NCBI GenBank assembly: GCA_947501325.1
Contig: CANMVC010000001.1
Span: forward strand, 1,364,001-1,428,000
Direction: 5' to 3'
DNA from: an uncultured Sphingomonadaceae bacterium
Lineage (GTDB): Bacteria; Pseudomonadota; Alphaproteobacteria; Sphingomonadales; Sphingomonadaceae
DNA: 64,000 nt
The translations under genes were made by a program, and so were the position numbers. Below are positions 45,632-56,810 of this stretch, piece by piece. Every line of letters begins with the position of its first letter. Position 1 is the first letter of the stretch. A model generated the notes under the pieces. It was given only the letters and a program-made list of their open reading frames with translations. It searched no databases and was not told the DNA's origin.

Positions 45632-46798
45632 ATGGCGCTGCGGATCAGAAACCGTGATGCGCGGCGCTTATGGCTGGATCGCCAGGGTCTGGCTCGCGCG
45701 CCGACCGGACCGCTTGACCTGTTAGAGGTCATCACGGATTTGGGATTTGTCCAACTCGATACCATCCGCAACGTGACCCGCGCTCATCATCACATCTTGT
45801 GGAGCCGTAACCAGAATTACCGCGAGCCGATGTTGAACGACTTGCTGGCCAAAGAGCGAGCGGTATTTGAACATTTCACCCATGATGCGTCGGTCTTGCC
45901 GATGGCGTTTTATCCCCTCTGGCAGCGCCAGTTTCGGCGGCTTGGCGCACGTGCCGGTAAGCATAAAGCCATGGATGCGAAGGATGTCGCGGCGATCAAG
46001 GCGCGCATATCCGTTGAAGGACCCCTATCGACCCATGCGTTCGATACCAAGATCGTCGGCAAAAAAGAAATGTGGGCCCGTCCCCCGCACAAACGCGCTC
46101 TGGATCAGCTGTGGTATGCCGGAGAACTGACAACCTCTCACCGCGAGAAATTTATCAAATATTACGATCTGACAGAAAGGGTCGTCCCGCCCCAATATCA
46201 GAACATGACGCATAGCGACGAGCATCAGATGGATTGGCTGTGCAAAGCTGCTCTCGATCGGCTGGGCTTCGCGACATTGGGAGAGATTCAGAGATTTTGG
46301 GCGGCATTGGACGCGCGCGAAGTCAAAACATGGGCCGACGCCGCGTCGGACCATTGGGTTCCGGTTGAACTGGAAACGGTGAATGGTGACTGGATCAACA
46401 TGGTCGCTCCGCCTGATATTGAAATGCTGTTGGAGAAGGCCTGCGCGCCGACATCGCGGCTGCGGATATTAAGCCCCTTTGACCCGGCTGTTCGAGATCG
46501 CACACGGCTCTCTCGACTCTTTGGCTTTGACTATCGCATCGAGATTTTCGTGCCCGCGGCCAAGCGCCGCTGGGGCTATTATGTCTATCCGCTGCTCGAG
46601 CGCGACCGGTTCGTCGGCCGTATCGAACTAAAGGCCGATCGCAAGGCGGGAATTGTGAAGGTCATTCAAATATGGCCTGAGCCGGGCGTCAAATGGACCG
46701 CGGATCGCGCAGAGAAACTCGACGCCGAACTGGGCCGTTTGGCGCGACTTATTGGCGCTGCGGTTGTGGAATGGGAATGCGGTCGTCCAGGCCTCTAG
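45632..46798 (+). CDS. YcaQ/AlkX-type DNA interstrand crosslink glycosylase
   Basis: A 388-residue HTH_42 family (tandem winged-helix) protein. GFVQLDTIRNV at residues 39-49 contains the Q-hydrophobic-D active-site motif (Gln41-Leu-Asp43) that marks the YcaQ branch, against QxQ in AlkZ. YcaQ removes alkylated bases, including both sides of nitrogen-mustard crosslinks. Other family blocks are HAFDTKIVGKKEMWARPPHK and LRILSPFDPAVRDRTRLSRLFGFDYRIE. It follows the DMT transporter gene by one base. Confidence 0.9.
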   Translation: MALRIRNRDARRLWLDRQGLARAPTGPLDLLEVITDLGFVQLDTIRNVTRAHHHILWSRNQNYREPMLNDLLAKERAVFEHFTHDASVLPMAFYPLWQRQFRRLGARAGKHKAMDAKDVAAIKARISVEGPLSTHAFDTKIVGKKEMWARPPHKRALDQLWYAGELTTSHREKFIKYYDLTERVVPPQYQNMTHSDEHQMDWLCKAALDRLGFATLGEIQRFWAALDAREVKTWADAASDHWVPVELETVNGDWINMVAPPDIEMLLEKACAPTSRLRILSPFDPAVRDRTRLSRLFGFDYRIEIFVPAAKRRWGYYVYPLLERDRFVGRIELKADRKAGIVKVIQIWPEPGVKWTADRAEKLDAELGRLARLIGAAVVEWECGRPGL

Positions 46799-46807
46799 GT
46801 GCAGAGG

Positions 46808-47374
46808 CTATTTTACAGCGCCGCTAAAGCGCAACTCCCCAGAAGCACGCGCAGCAATAGCCTTATCGAAAGCCCAGCGAACATGAGTCACGTCGCCAGG
46901 TTGTGCAGCCCGGGTGATGGTTGCGCCCTTTGCTTCTGCGCTATCATCGGTGGTTTCGGTAATGGTAAGCTCGCCCAGTTTGCCGAAATTCTTGCCGCCA
47001 TCGACAGACACCATGGCCCAATCCTCCCGCACGCCGCTAAAGGCGACTGCGGAGTGAACGGGGTTATTTACGACAAAGCCTGTGACGTCGGTCGCGCCGG
47101 TGTTGCGATAGCTGTTCACAAAGACCAACTTGTCACCGGGGACGACTTTGACTTCACTCGGGCTGTATAATTTGGTTACTGCTTGCCCCGCATTATTTTG
47201 TTCCGTCCGCTCGACCAGCACCTCGCTTTCAATTTTGACATTGGCGCGCGGGTCAGCGGCCTGGATAGCGGCTTGCAGCGGAGCAGCATGGGCAGCCTTC
47301 GCCGTAGCCATGCCAGCGGTCAAAACACCTACGACCAGAGCCGCCTCAATCCATATGGTCCATTTACTAGCCAT
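46808..47374 (-). CDS. Exported DUF11-like repeat protein
   Basis: 188 residues. A signal peptide (IEAALVVGVLTAGMATAKAAHA) is followed by one beta-sandwich unit, PSEVKVVPGDKLVFVNSYRN to a tail ending RASGELRFSGAVK. The VPGDxLvFxNxYrNtG pattern recalls DUF11-like domains found in surface and periplasmic proteins. It has no catalytic residues I recognise and is probably structural or an adhesin part. It converges on the YcaQ-type gene. The 241 bases upstream towards tamA hold no clear feature. Confidence 0.75.
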   Translation of the reverse strand: MASKWTIWIEAALVVGVLTAGMATAKAAHAAPLQAAIQAADPRANVKIESEVLVERTEQNNAGQAVTKLYSPSEVKVVPGDKLVFVNSYRNTGATDVTGFVVNNPVHSAVAFSGVREDWAMVSVDGGKNFGKLGELTITETTDDSAEAKGATITRAAQPGDVTHVRWAFDKAIAARASGELRFSGAVK

Positions 47375-47615
47375 GATCTTATATTCCCACTTGATTTAGA
47401 GCCCGATACGCAGGGCTATTCTCATTACCAAGCAAATATGAGCGAGCTTGGTTAACAACTGGTTAAAATAGCCAGCTTTATGCCCATCACCATGCTCCCA
47501 ATGGATGAGCTTATGACCATGATTTTTGTCCGATTATCTTTCTATTTCAAACATCTACCGGAAACATGGCCAAATTCATTGGCTTCCGACAATCGGAGGG
47601 TCTAGAGAATTGGTT

Positions 47616-49778
47616 ATGGGCCTGATCGCGTATAGTTGCCGCCTGTTGATGTTGCGGGCTGACCTAGTTCTTGTAGCTTTAGCCCTAATTCTGTCGTCCC
47701 CGCTACTCGCCCAAAATACGGATGAGGACAGTGCTGCCGATCAATTGGACCAGGCCATTGCGAGTGATACGACCCCTGACGCAGAGCCCCTCGACCCCGA
47801 CCAGCCGCTAACCGACTTTCCCGATTTTGGTGTCGACTGGCCAGACCTTACCGCGCCACCACCCATAAGTGTCGAGCCGCAAGCGTCCGCCCAGGAAGAT
47901 GCGCGGGATTTGGAGATGGATCGCCGTCTTGGCACCGATGAGGAGAGCGAAGGTGAGGGAGATGCTGGCGGAGCGGAGTTCGCAGCAGAACGTCCAGACA
48001 GCAGCTCTGTCAATTTTCAACCACTCGATGCCTTGGCTGAGCGCGGTTATGAGCTAAGCTTTTCCGGTTTGCCGAACAATCTGGGCGACACGTTCAGCGC
48101 GCGCTTTCAAGCCTTATCCGCATTGGAAGAATATAAAGGCGCGGAAGCCAATTTCGCTCAGATCAAACGACGCGCCGAAACCGATCGCGAGCTGGTGGAG
48201 CGGTTGTTGCGTTTCGAAGGCTATTATGACGCGGTCGTCCGTAACCGCTTTTCAGCAGGTCAGGGTAACGACATTGCGGTGGTAATATCGGTGACTGCCG
48301 GGCCGCAATATCGTCTGGATGATATCGCATTGGATGGTGTTGAAAAGGCGGAAGGCAATGATCCTGAACAATTTCGGGAGCTGTTCGGGCTGCAATCAGG
48401 CGACATTATCAACAGCGACGCCATTATCGACGCGCAAAACAGGCTCGACGAGGCTCTGGCCGAAAGCGGCTATGCTTTTGCCGAAACCGACCAGCCTGCA
48501 TTGGTGATAGACCATGCCGAGCGCGCCGGGGATCTCGATATCCTGGTCACGCCCGGCAGAAAATATTTCTTCGGCGCGATAGTGATGGAGAACACCGATC
48601 TGTTTGGGCCTGATCATGTGCAGCTCATTGCACGATTTGATAAAGGTGATCTCTACCAGCAATCCGAAGTCGATGATCTTCGCCGGGCGCTTGTCGCAAC
48701 AGGTCTGGTATCAACCGTCACGCTGCAACCGGTCGCATCAGAAGAAGAACCTGGCGTTGTCGACCTTGCAGCCAATGTGACGCCGGCGCCCTTGCGGACC
48801 ATATCGGGCGCACTGGGCTATGGTACTGGCGAAGGTCTGCGCTCCGAAATTAGCTGGGAACATCGCAACTTTTTTCCGCCAGAAGGCCTCATCCGATTGA
48901 CCGGGGTGTTGGCGACGCAGGAACAATCGGGCAGCGTCACCTACCGCCGCAATAATTTTCGCCGAAGGGACAATGTCCTCAACGGGCAGGTCGCGTTGAG
49001 TAATATCGATAATTCGGCCTTTGAGGCACGGACTTTTGCGGTCTCGGCGAATATCGAACGCCAAAGCAATCTGATATTCCAGAAGAAATGGAACTGGTCA
49101 GCGGGTGTCGAGCTGCTCGCATCGCAGGAACGCGATATTGACGGAGAGAACCAGACCACCTCGCGCGAAACATTTTTCATCGGGGCGCTGCCTGCAACGC
49201 TATCCTATGATGCCAGCGACGACCTGCTCGACCCGACGACCGGATTTCGCCTGAGCGCCCGATTGTCGCCAGAGGCTTCGTTGCAGTCCGGCAGCTTCTT
49301 CTATGTGCGCAGCCAGCTTGATGGCAGTGCCTATTTCCCGGTTTCGGAAAAAATCGTGCTCGCCGGACGTGCCCGATTTGGCTCTATCGTTGGCGCTGGC
49401 AGCAACCGGATTGCGCCGTCTCGCCGGCTCTATTCCGGTGGCGGCGGTTCGGTGCGCGGCTTTGGTTTCCAGAGGATCGGCCCGCGCGATGTGAATAATG
49501 ACCCTGCCGGTGGGCGTTCGCTGATAGAATTTTCGCTGGAAGCCCGAGTACGGCTGGATGCTTTTGGCGGTAATTTCGGCATTGTGCCCTTTATCGATGC
49601 CGGCAACGTGTACACCCAATCGCTGCCTGACTTTACCGGGATCCGGTACGGGACGGGTCTGGGCTTGCGCTATTATAGCGACTTTGGCCCCATTCGCGTG
49701 GACGTTGGCACGCCGATTAATCCGCAACCGGGCGATTCCCGGATCGCTGTCTATGTGTCTCTTGGGCAGGCGTTCTGA
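47616..49778 (+). CDS. tamA: TamA-like outer-membrane assembly protein (Omp85 family)
   Basis: 720 residues. A signal peptide ends LSSPLLAQ, followed by an acidic low-complexity stretch of about 90 residues, POTRA domains (about 150-390) and a 16-strand barrel with the VRGF motif in GGSVRGFGFQRIGPRD near residue 610. TamA with TamB moves lipids or outer-membrane proteins between membranes. The start is chosen at ATG 47616, which gives a clean signal; an upstream TTG at 47610 is possible. Its stop overlaps the tamB start by one base. The acidic insertion before the first POTRA is longer than I expect for TamA. Confidence 0.9.
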   Translation: MGLIAYSCRLLMLRADLVLVALALILSSPLLAQNTDEDSAADQLDQAIASDTTPDAEPLDPDQPLTDFPDFGVDWPDLTAPPPISVEPQASAQEDARDLEMDRRLGTDEESEGEGDAGGAEFAAERPDSSSVNFQPLDALAERGYELSFSGLPNNLGDTFSARFQALSALEEYKGAEANFAQIKRRAETDRELVERLLRFEGYYDAVVRNRFSAGQGNDIAVVISVTAGPQYRLDDIALDGVEKAEGNDPEQFRELFGLQSGDIINSDAIIDAQNRLDEALAESGYAFAETDQPALVIDHAERAGDLDILVTPGRKYFFGAIVMENTDLFGPDHVQLIARFDKGDLYQQSEVDDLRRALVATGLVSTVTLQPVASEEEPGVVDLAANVTPAPLRTISGALGYGTGEGLRSEISWEHRNFFPPEGLIRLTGVLATQEQSGSVTYRRNNFRRRDNVLNGQVALSNIDNSAFEARTFAVSANIERQSNLIFQKKWNWSAGVELLASQERDIDGENQTTSRETFFIGALPATLSYDASDDLLDPTTGFRLSARLSPEASLQSGSFFYVRSQLDGSAYFPVSEKIVLAGRARFGSIVGAGSNRIAPSRRLYSGGGGSVRGFGFQRIGPRDVNNDPAGGRSLIEFSLEARVRLDAFGGNFGIVPFIDAGNVYTQSLPDFTGIRYGTGLGLRYYSDFGPIRVDVGTPINPQPGDSRIAVYVSLGQAF

Positions 49779-52700
49779 TGGACGACGAGCAGCCAGATCG
49801 CGACATTCAGCCAGTGAAACGCCGCAGGGTGCGTCGCCTTTTGCTGACTGTTTTCGCAGGGCTATTGGTCCTGATTGCTGTGGCGCTTGCCGCTGGCGCC
49901 TATTGGCTGGACAGTGATAGCGGCCATAAATTTATCATCCGCGAGATTGAAGCGCTCGAACCCGATGATGGTTTGCGCATCCGGATGCAGGCTATTGAGG
50001 GATCAATCTATGATGAGATGGAGATTGTCGATCTCACGCTGGCAGACCCCAAGGGCGTGTTTTTCAGAGCTGGCAGCGTCACGGTAGACTGGAATCCGTT
50101 GGCATGGATTTTCAACGAGCTGAACATATCCGATGCTGTTATTGCCAAAGCGCGGCTCGAGCGACTGCCCGAACTGATCGACACGCAAAAAGATACACCG
50201 CTGCTGCCGGATTTCGATATCTATCTCGGCGCTTTCCGGGCCGACAATCTGGCTCTGGCTAAGGCTGTTGTCGGTGAAGAGCAGCGCGCGGACCTCGCCG
50301 GAGCAGCGGATATCCGTTCAGGCCGGGTCATGATTAATCTGGATGCCGCCACCACACGCAGCGGTGACAAGATCACGCTCAACCTCAACGCGGAACCGGA
50401 TCGAGAAAAGCTCGACCTTGATGCGGAAATCATTGCGCCAGCCACCGGCATCATCGCACGCCAACTCAGCTTGCCGCGCGATTATGTGATCACGCTTGGC
50501 GGCGAAGGCGATTGGGAAAAGTGGGACGGTGATCTGCTTGTCGCCAGCGCAGATGAGTTGCTTGCCGAACTAACGCTGGAGGCGCGCGACGGCTTATTTG
50601 GATATGACGGAAACATAGAAGCGGGTCTTTTACCGAGCGGTCTTGTGTCGAAAATGGGTGCGCCCCGGCTGGCTGTCAATGGCACCGCATCTGTCGAAGA
50701 CCGGTTGGTCCAGCTCGATACGACAGCACGATCCCGAGCCGTTAGCCTGACGGCGAAGGGCGGTATTGATCTTGCTCGCAATGCGTTTGACGCGATGCGC
50801 ATTGAGTTTGATGTACGCGATCCATCCGCTCTAGCGACCAATATGAAGGCGCAGGATCTGGAGCTGAAAGCGCTGCTCAACGGAAAATTTTCGGAACTGC
50901 GCTATCAATATTTGCTGACAGCGCCGCAACTGGCCATTGGCAAAAGCTTGTTGACGGGCGTTCGGGCCGCTGGCGAAGGACGGCGAGACACGGCAGGGTT
51001 CGACATTCCGGTCGAGCTGAGCGTCGCGACGCTCATCGGCAATGGAGACCTTCTCAAACAGCTGCTGTCGGGTTTCAACGGCAAGGCGTTATTGCGATTG
51101 GAGGACGGGCGTCTGTTTGCGGACAATGCAGCCATCACGACAGATAGCATCAGGGGCACGGCCGATATTGATGCCAGTCTCGCCACCGGAGATTTTATGA
51201 TTGCACTGGATGCGCAAGCGTCCGGCTTTGCCATGAAGGGGGTTGGCATTACCGACATACTCGCCGACCTGGAAATCGGGCCGGGCCCTGCTGGCATATC
51301 GCTCGATGGCACAGTGAAGGCCAATCTGCGGCGGTTTGATAATGCGTTTCTTCGCGAACTGGGCGGTGGTCTTCCCGTGATCAAGACCGGGCTTGCACTG
51401 GGCGCGGATCGCAAGTTGCGCTTCCCCAATTTGAATATTACCGCGCCGAAGCTGCGCTTTAATGGCAGCGGGGTGCAACAAACCGCCACAATATTTGAAT
51501 TTAGCGGGCGCGGTGCGCATGATCAATATGGCGAATTTGATCTCGATCTCAACGGCCCCTTGGCGCGTCCAGAGATTGCGGTGCTACTCGACAGCCCGCT
51601 GCCTGCTGCTGGACTGTCTGCGGTCCGGCTTGATCTTGATCCAGCAGAAAATGGCTTTGCCTTTACCGCTGCGGGTGGCTCCACCCTTGGACCCTTTAAC
51701 GGCAATGGCGCGATCATCGCCATTGCGGGGCAAGAGGCCCGCGTCCGGGTTGATCAGCTGAAACTATCGGATACGCTCGCCACGGGGGTTATTCGGCCAA
51801 CCGCTCAAGGGCTGGCCGGAACCCTTGCGATTAGTGGCGGTGGCGTCAACGGGAATGTCCTGTTTGAACCCGGGCAGAACCGCCAGTTGATTCGCGCGAA
51901 CCTGAAGGCCCAAAATGCGCGCTTTGATGGTACGCCGCCCATCCTCATTCGCACAGGCGCGCTTGATGCGGATATCGTGCTGGTCGAAGGGCAGTCAAAT
52001 ATTGATGTGACGGTTCGGGCACAGGGAATTAGTCGCGGTGAATTGATGGTTGGTCGCATCGCTGGCAATGCAAAATTAGTCAACGGCACCGGCAATGCGA
52101 CATTCTCCGTCGCGGGGACGCGAGGCAGCACCTTTAATTTCCAAGCACAAGCGGATGTTACGCCGGATCGCTATGTGATGACCGGCGACGGATTATTTGA
52201 AGGCCGCAATTTGCGGCTCGTCCAACCGCTGGAATTGCGCCGGATCAGTGACGGCTGGTCCGTGTCACCGACAACGTTAAGCTATGGCAGAGGCCGCACG
52301 CGTTTTTCCGGCCAATGGGGTAGCGGGACGTCGCGGCTCGATATGACGCTTACCAACATGCCGCTAAGCTTGGCAGATATCGTAGCAGATGGCCTTGGTC
52401 TCGGCGGGGAAGCCAACGGTACCATAAAATTGACCCAGACCGGCTATCAGATGCCGGTGGGCGAAGCGAAACTGAATATCAAGGGGCTGACCCGGTCTGG
52501 CTTGATCCTGACGTCAATCCCGATTGATCTCGGCCTGAATATCGCCATTTCGAATCGTAACGCTGCGGCACGAGGGATTATTCAGTCGCAGGCCAAAACC
52601 ATCGGTCGCTTTCAGGGCCGGGTTACCGGCTTTGGTGGTGGCAACTGGAAAGATGAATTGACGCGCAGCCCGCTATTCGCGCAAGCCCGGTTCAATGGCG

Positions 52701-53956
52701 CAGCCGATGCCTTGTGGCGGCTCACGGGAGTGGAAACATTTGATTTGACTGGCCCGGTAAACCTGAGTGCCGATGTGCGGGGAACTTTGGCCAATCCGCA
52801 GATCAACGGGCAAATGCGAACAAACAATGCCCGCCTGGAAAGCGGCCTCACCGGAACTGTGATTTCCGGGATCAAGGCACAGGGCCAATTTGACGGATCG
52901 CGATTGGTGCTGCCCAATATCACAGGCTCTACCAGGGGTGGCGGATCGATCAGCGGCAGCGGCAGTTTCAACTTTGCGGTCGGTCCCGGCGAAGGCGTTG
53001 GCATCATGCTTGACATGAATGCCCAGAAAGCACGTCTGATCGCGCGTGACGACTTTGCCGCGACAGTGACCGGACCGATCCAGATACGCAGCTCTGCGGA
53101 CGGTGGGCTCATATCGGGCGACCTCGTTCTGAACCGCAGTTTTTTCCAGTTCGGCAATGCCAGTGAAACCGTCGCGCTGCCGAAAATTAAGATCACCGAA
53201 ATTAATCGCCGCGCCGATGAACGCCCGGCTGTCATCCGCAGCCGGCCGTGGCGTTTTGCGCTTAATGCCGAGGCACCGGACCGGCTGCAGGTAAAGGGAC
53301 TGGGCCTCGACAGTGAATGGCGCGCCAGTTTGAAAGTATCTGGCCCCGTTGATAATTTCGCAATGACCGGCAGCGCGGATCTGGTTCGAGGCAATTACAC
53401 ATTTGCTGGTCGGCGGTTTCAGCTCGAACGCGGTCGAATCCGCTTTGTGGGCAATCAGCCGCCTAACCCGATATTGGATATTGAAGCCGAAGCCAATCTG
53501 ACCGGCCTCAATGCCACAATCAACGTGACCGGTCGCGGTAACAGTCCGGAAATCGCCTTTAACAGCGTGCCAGCCCTGCCAGAAGATGAATTGCTATCCC
53601 GCGTCCTGTTCGGAGCATCCATATCCGATTTGTCTGCACCAGAGGCGGTGCAATTGGCCGCCGCCGTCGCGTCGCTTAATAGCGGCGGCGGACTTGACCC
53701 GATCAACCAGCTGCGCAAGGCTGTTGGCCTCGACCGGCTGCGCATTCTGCCATCCGATGTTGACAGCGGCCAAGGCACGTCTATTGCTGCGGGCAAATAT
53801 ATCACCCGCCGCGCTTATGTAGAGCTCATCACGGATGGCAAAGGCTATAGCGCGACCACTCTGGAATTCCAGATCACCCGCTGGCTCTCGATATTATCGA
53901 GCATCTCCACCATCGGGCGGCAAAATGTGAATGTGCAGGTGTCGAAGGATTATTGA
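49778..53956 (+). CDS. tamB: TamB-like translocation and assembly module protein
   Basis: A 1392-residue AsmA-like lipid-bridge protein. One N-terminal membrane helix (LLLTVFAGLLVLIAVALAAG) anchors it in the inner membrane. A long beta-taco region of repeated strands follows, and the C-terminal TamB domain (DUF490; IRFVGNQPPNPILDIEAEAN, then PALPEDELLSRVLFG) meets TamA. The start shares a base with the tamA stop, so synthesis is coupled. The length is at the usual upper range for the family. Confidence 0.93.
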   Translation: MDDEQPDRDIQPVKRRRVRRLLLTVFAGLLVLIAVALAAGAYWLDSDSGHKFIIREIEALEPDDGLRIRMQAIEGSIYDEMEIVDLTLADPKGVFFRAGSVTVDWNPLAWIFNELNISDAVIAKARLERLPELIDTQKDTPLLPDFDIYLGAFRADNLALAKAVVGEEQRADLAGAADIRSGRVMINLDAATTRSGDKITLNLNAEPDREKLDLDAEIIAPATGIIARQLSLPRDYVITLGGEGDWEKWDGDLLVASADELLAELTLEARDGLFGYDGNIEAGLLPSGLVSKMGAPRLAVNGTASVEDRLVQLDTTARSRAVSLTAKGGIDLARNAFDAMRIEFDVRDPSALATNMKAQDLELKALLNGKFSELRYQYLLTAPQLAIGKSLLTGVRAAGEGRRDTAGFDIPVELSVATLIGNGDLLKQLLSGFNGKALLRLEDGRLFADNAAITTDSIRGTADIDASLATGDFMIALDAQASGFAMKGVGITDILADLEIGPGPAGISLDGTVKANLRRFDNAFLRELGGGLPVIKTGLALGADRKLRFPNLNITAPKLRFNGSGVQQTATIFEFSGRGAHDQYGEFDLDLNGPLARPEIAVLLDSPLPAAGLSAVRLDLDPAENGFAFTAAGGSTLGPFNGNGAIIAIAGQEARVRVDQLKLSDTLATGVIRPTAQGLAGTLAISGGGVNGNVLFEPGQNRQLIRANLKAQNARFDGTPPILIRTGALDADIVLVEGQSNIDVTVRAQGISRGELMVGRIAGNAKLVNGTGNATFSVAGTRGSTFNFQAQADVTPDRYVMTGDGLFEGRNLRLVQPLELRRISDGWSVSPTTLSYGRGRTRFSGQWGSGTSRLDMTLTNMPLSLADIVADGLGLGGEANGTIKLTQTGYQMPVGEAKLNIKGLTRSGLILTSIPIDLGLNIAISNRNAAARGIIQSQAKTIGRFQGRVTGFGGGNWKDELTRSPLFAQARFNGAADALWRLTGVETFDLTGPVNLSADVRGTLANPQINGQMRTNNARLESGLTGTVISGIKAQGQFDGSRLVLPNITGSTRGGGSISGSGSFNFAVGPGEGVGIMLDMNAQKARLIARDDFAATVTGPIQIRSSADGGLISGDLVLNRSFFQFGNASETVALPKIKITEINRRADERPAVIRSRPWRFALNAEAPDRLQVKGLGLDSEWRASLKVSGPVDNFAMTGSADLVRGNYTFAGRRFQLERGRIRFVGNQPPNPILDIEAEANLTGLNATINVTGRGNSPEIAFNSVPALPEDELLSRVLFGASISDLSAPEAVQLAAAVASLNSGGGLDPINQLRKAVGLDRLRILPSDVDSGQGTSIAAGKYITRRAYVELITDGKGYSATTLEFQITRWLSILSSISTIGRQNVNVQVSKDY

Positions 53957-53976
53957 GTTTCCGGGTTACGGAAAGA

Positions 53977-54606
53977 CTATCTGGATTGCGCTTGATCGAT
54001 CTGTTGCAGGAGCAAGTCACGAGCATGGGGATTGTGAAGAAGAATTTGTGGCGAGGTTCGGGGACCGCATAGAACGCGGAGAGTCTGTCCGTCTTCTTTG
54101 ATCTGGCCATTCACGTTCATAGGCTTTTTCTTTGAAGAATAGCGTGAGAGACCCTGCGCTGTATCGGTGTTCGCCTCAAGTGCGTGGGTTTTGCTCATCT
54201 TGTTCATGAACGCAGCACAATCAGGAAAACTGTGGTGGACCCAAGGCGCTTCGTTGGAATAAAGTCGCGCCGAAACAACAACAAGCCGGTCGATAAAAGG
54301 CATGAAGTTGACAAGTAAATGGCCCCGCTCGGTCTCGTAGCGAAGCTCGCTAGTCGTGTCATACAATCGAAACTTTTCGGGATTCATTTTTTTGGCGGAA
54401 ACCAGATCCTGGAAGGTCTGAGCATATTTTAACCCGTCGTCTTTGTCTTCTCCGGCTATGATATTGCCTCTGGCTCGCATCGCCGCGCGCACTTGGTCGG
54501 CAGTCATGTCGAGGCTGATCCCCTCGAGTTGAAGCAATTCGGGTTCTTTTGCCGCAGCAAAGCTACCGGAGAGTAATAGCGCTATTGCAGTGAAAAAGAC
54601 CGTCAT
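53977..54606 (-). CDS. Exported protein of unknown function
   Basis: About 209 residues with a signal peptide (VFFTAIALLLSGSFAAAKEP). The mature part begins LLQLEGISLDMTADQVRAAM, like small exported proteins in which a short domain senses a ligand. It has two cysteines (FPDCAAF and VLCGPR) that may pair in the periplasm. I recognise no named family. GAGG lies nine bases before the ATG at 54606; starts at 54618 and 54648 are possible. It converges with tamB. Confidence 0.65.
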   Translation of the reverse strand: MTVFFTAIALLLSGSFAAAKEPELLQLEGISLDMTADQVRAAMRARGNIIAGEDKDDGLKYAQTFQDLVSAKKMNPEKFRLYDTTSELRYETERGHLLVNFMPFIDRLVVVSARLYSNEAPWVHHSFPDCAAFMNKMSKTHALEANTDTAQGLSRYSSKKKPMNVNGQIKEDGQTLRVLCGPRTSPQILLHNPHARDLLLQQIDQAQSR

Positions 54607-54695
54607 GTTCCGTCGCATCCTCACTACTCCCGCAATTCTCATACGCATGCGAAGCCTGTCGGGATGCTGAACCTGACGATTTCGGAGATGGACTT

Positions 54696-54735
54696 AAAAA
54701 AAACCCGGAGCAATCGCTTGCCCCGGGTTTTTAAA
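54696..54735 (-). terminator. Terminator of the glnB-glnA operon
   Basis: AAAAACCCGG and CCGGGTTTTT are inverted around 14 bases with A and T runs on both sides, so it can act in both directions. It lies 18 bases after the glnA stop. Confidence 0.85.
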
Positions 54736-54752
54736 TTCTACAGTCGCCTGCT

Positions 54753-56165
54753 TTAGGACGAATAATACATGTCAAATTCAACCGGGCTTGGTGTTGTTTC
54801 CAAACGGCTGACTTCTTCCCATTTCAGTTCGGCATAGGCGTCGATCTGATCTTTGGTGAACACATCGCCTTTGAGCAGGAATTCATGATCTGCTTCCAGC
54901 GCCTCGAGCGCTTCGCGGAGCGAACCACAAACGGTAGGCACATCAGCCAATTCTTCCGGTGGCAGGTCATAGAGGTTCTTGTCCATCGCGTCACCGGGAT
55001 GGATTTTATTCTCAATGCCATCAAGGCCAGCCATTAACAGCGCTGATGCACTGAGATACGGATTGGCCAGTGCATCCGGGAAACGGAATTCCACGCGCTT
55101 GGCTTTGTCGCCTGCACCGTACGGAATGCGGCAAGAGGCAGACCGGTTACGGCTGGAATAAGCCAGCAACACAGGCGCTTCAAAACCGGGAACCAAACGC
55201 TTGTAGCTATTGGTCGTGGCGTTGGTGAACGCGTTACACGCCTTGGCATGTTTAATAACGCCGCCAATATAATGCAGACACATTTCCGACAGACCAGCAT
55301 ATTCATTGCCCGCGAAAAGCGGTTTGCCGTCTTTCCAGATCGACATATGCGTGTGCATGCCGGAGCCGTTATCGTCCTTAATCGGTTTGGGCATGAAGGT
55401 CGCGGTTTTGCCATAGGCGTGAGCCACCTGCTGCACGACATATTTATAAACCTGCGTACGGTCAGCGGTTTCAACCAGCGTCCCAAAGGTAATGCCCAGC
55501 TCATGCTGCGCCGCGGCCACCTCGTGGTGGTGCTTGTCCATCGGCAGGCCCATTTCCATCATAGTGGCCACCATTTCACCGCGAATGTCGACGGCGCTAT
55601 CCACTGGCGCTACCGGGAAATAGCCGCCCTTGGCGCGGGGACGATGGCCCATATTGCCAATCTCATAGTCACGGCCAGTATTGGTTGGCAGCTCGACATC
55701 ATCCAGTTTGAACCCGGAACGGTCATAACCATCTTCAAATTTCACATCATCAAACATGAAAAATTCTGGTTCCGGTCCAACGTAAACCGTGTCGCCAATG
55801 CCGGTGGACTTTAGATAGGCCTCTGCCCGAACGGCGGTCGACCGTGGATCGCGTTTGTAAAGCGAGCCATCGCCGGGTTCCACAATGTTGCAGACCAGGA
55901 TCATCATAGGCGTGGCTGAAAACGGATCCATATAGACGGCATCGAGATCGGGACGCAGGATCATGTCGGATTCGTTAATCGCCTTCCAGCCTTCGATGGA
56001 CGAACCGTCAAACATGAAGCCTTCTTCGAGAACATCTTCGTCAATCACTTCGGCACACATGGACAGATGCTGCCATTTACCGCGCGGATCGGTGAACCGA
56101 ACATCGACCCACTCGATCTCATGTTCCTTGATCATTTTCATGACGTCTGCAGGTGTATTGCCCAT
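54753..56165 (-). CDS. glnA: Glutamine synthetase, type I
   Basis: 470 residues. Makes glutamine from glutamate, ammonia and ATP as a cytoplasmic dodecamer. Motifs are [26 protein letters not shown], the ATP block [16 protein letters not shown], and the adenylylation loop [10 protein letters not shown] near residue 398, whose Tyr is modified by GlnE. The length fits the GSI-beta form. It lies downstream of glnB, 84 bases away on the same strand, the classic glnB-glnA nitrogen operon. Confidence 0.97.
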   Translation of the reverse strand: MGNTPADVMKMIKEHEIEWVDVRFTDPRGKWQHLSMCAEVIDEDVLEEGFMFDGSSIEGWKAINESDMILRPDLDAVYMDPFSATPMMILVCNIVEPGDGSLYKRDPRSTAVRAEAYLKSTGIGDTVYVGPEPEFFMFDDVKFEDGYDRSGFKLDDVELPTNTGRDYEIGNMGHRPRAKGGYFPVAPVDSAVDIRGEMVATMMEMGLPMDKHHHEVAAAQHELGITFGTLVETADRTQVYKYVVQQVAHAYGKTATFMPKPIKDDNGSGMHTHMSIWKDGKPLFAGNEYAGLSEMCLHYIGGVIKHAKACNAFTNATTNSYKRLVPGFEAPVLLAYSSRNRSASCRIPYGAGDKAKRVEFRFPDALANPYLSASALLMAGLDGIENKIHPGDAMDKNLYDLPPEELADVPTVCGSLREALEALEADHEFLLKGDVFTKDQIDAYAELKWEEVSRLETTPSPVEFDMYYSS

Positions 56166-56249
56166 TATTTTGTCCCTTGGTTTGTATTGAAATTTAAGTT
56201 TACTGGAATTTGAATATGAAACTGCACCGCCTTGTTTGAAGGCGCTGTC

Positions 56250-56708
<459 letters not shown>

Positions 56709-56810
56709 TTAAACTGCTAAAGCCAAACGATGACAGATTCAATGCCGCCCAAAAAACAGGCATTTTTAGGCGGTATAGCTTAAATTTTAGGCAGCCGCTC
56801 TTTACGCGGA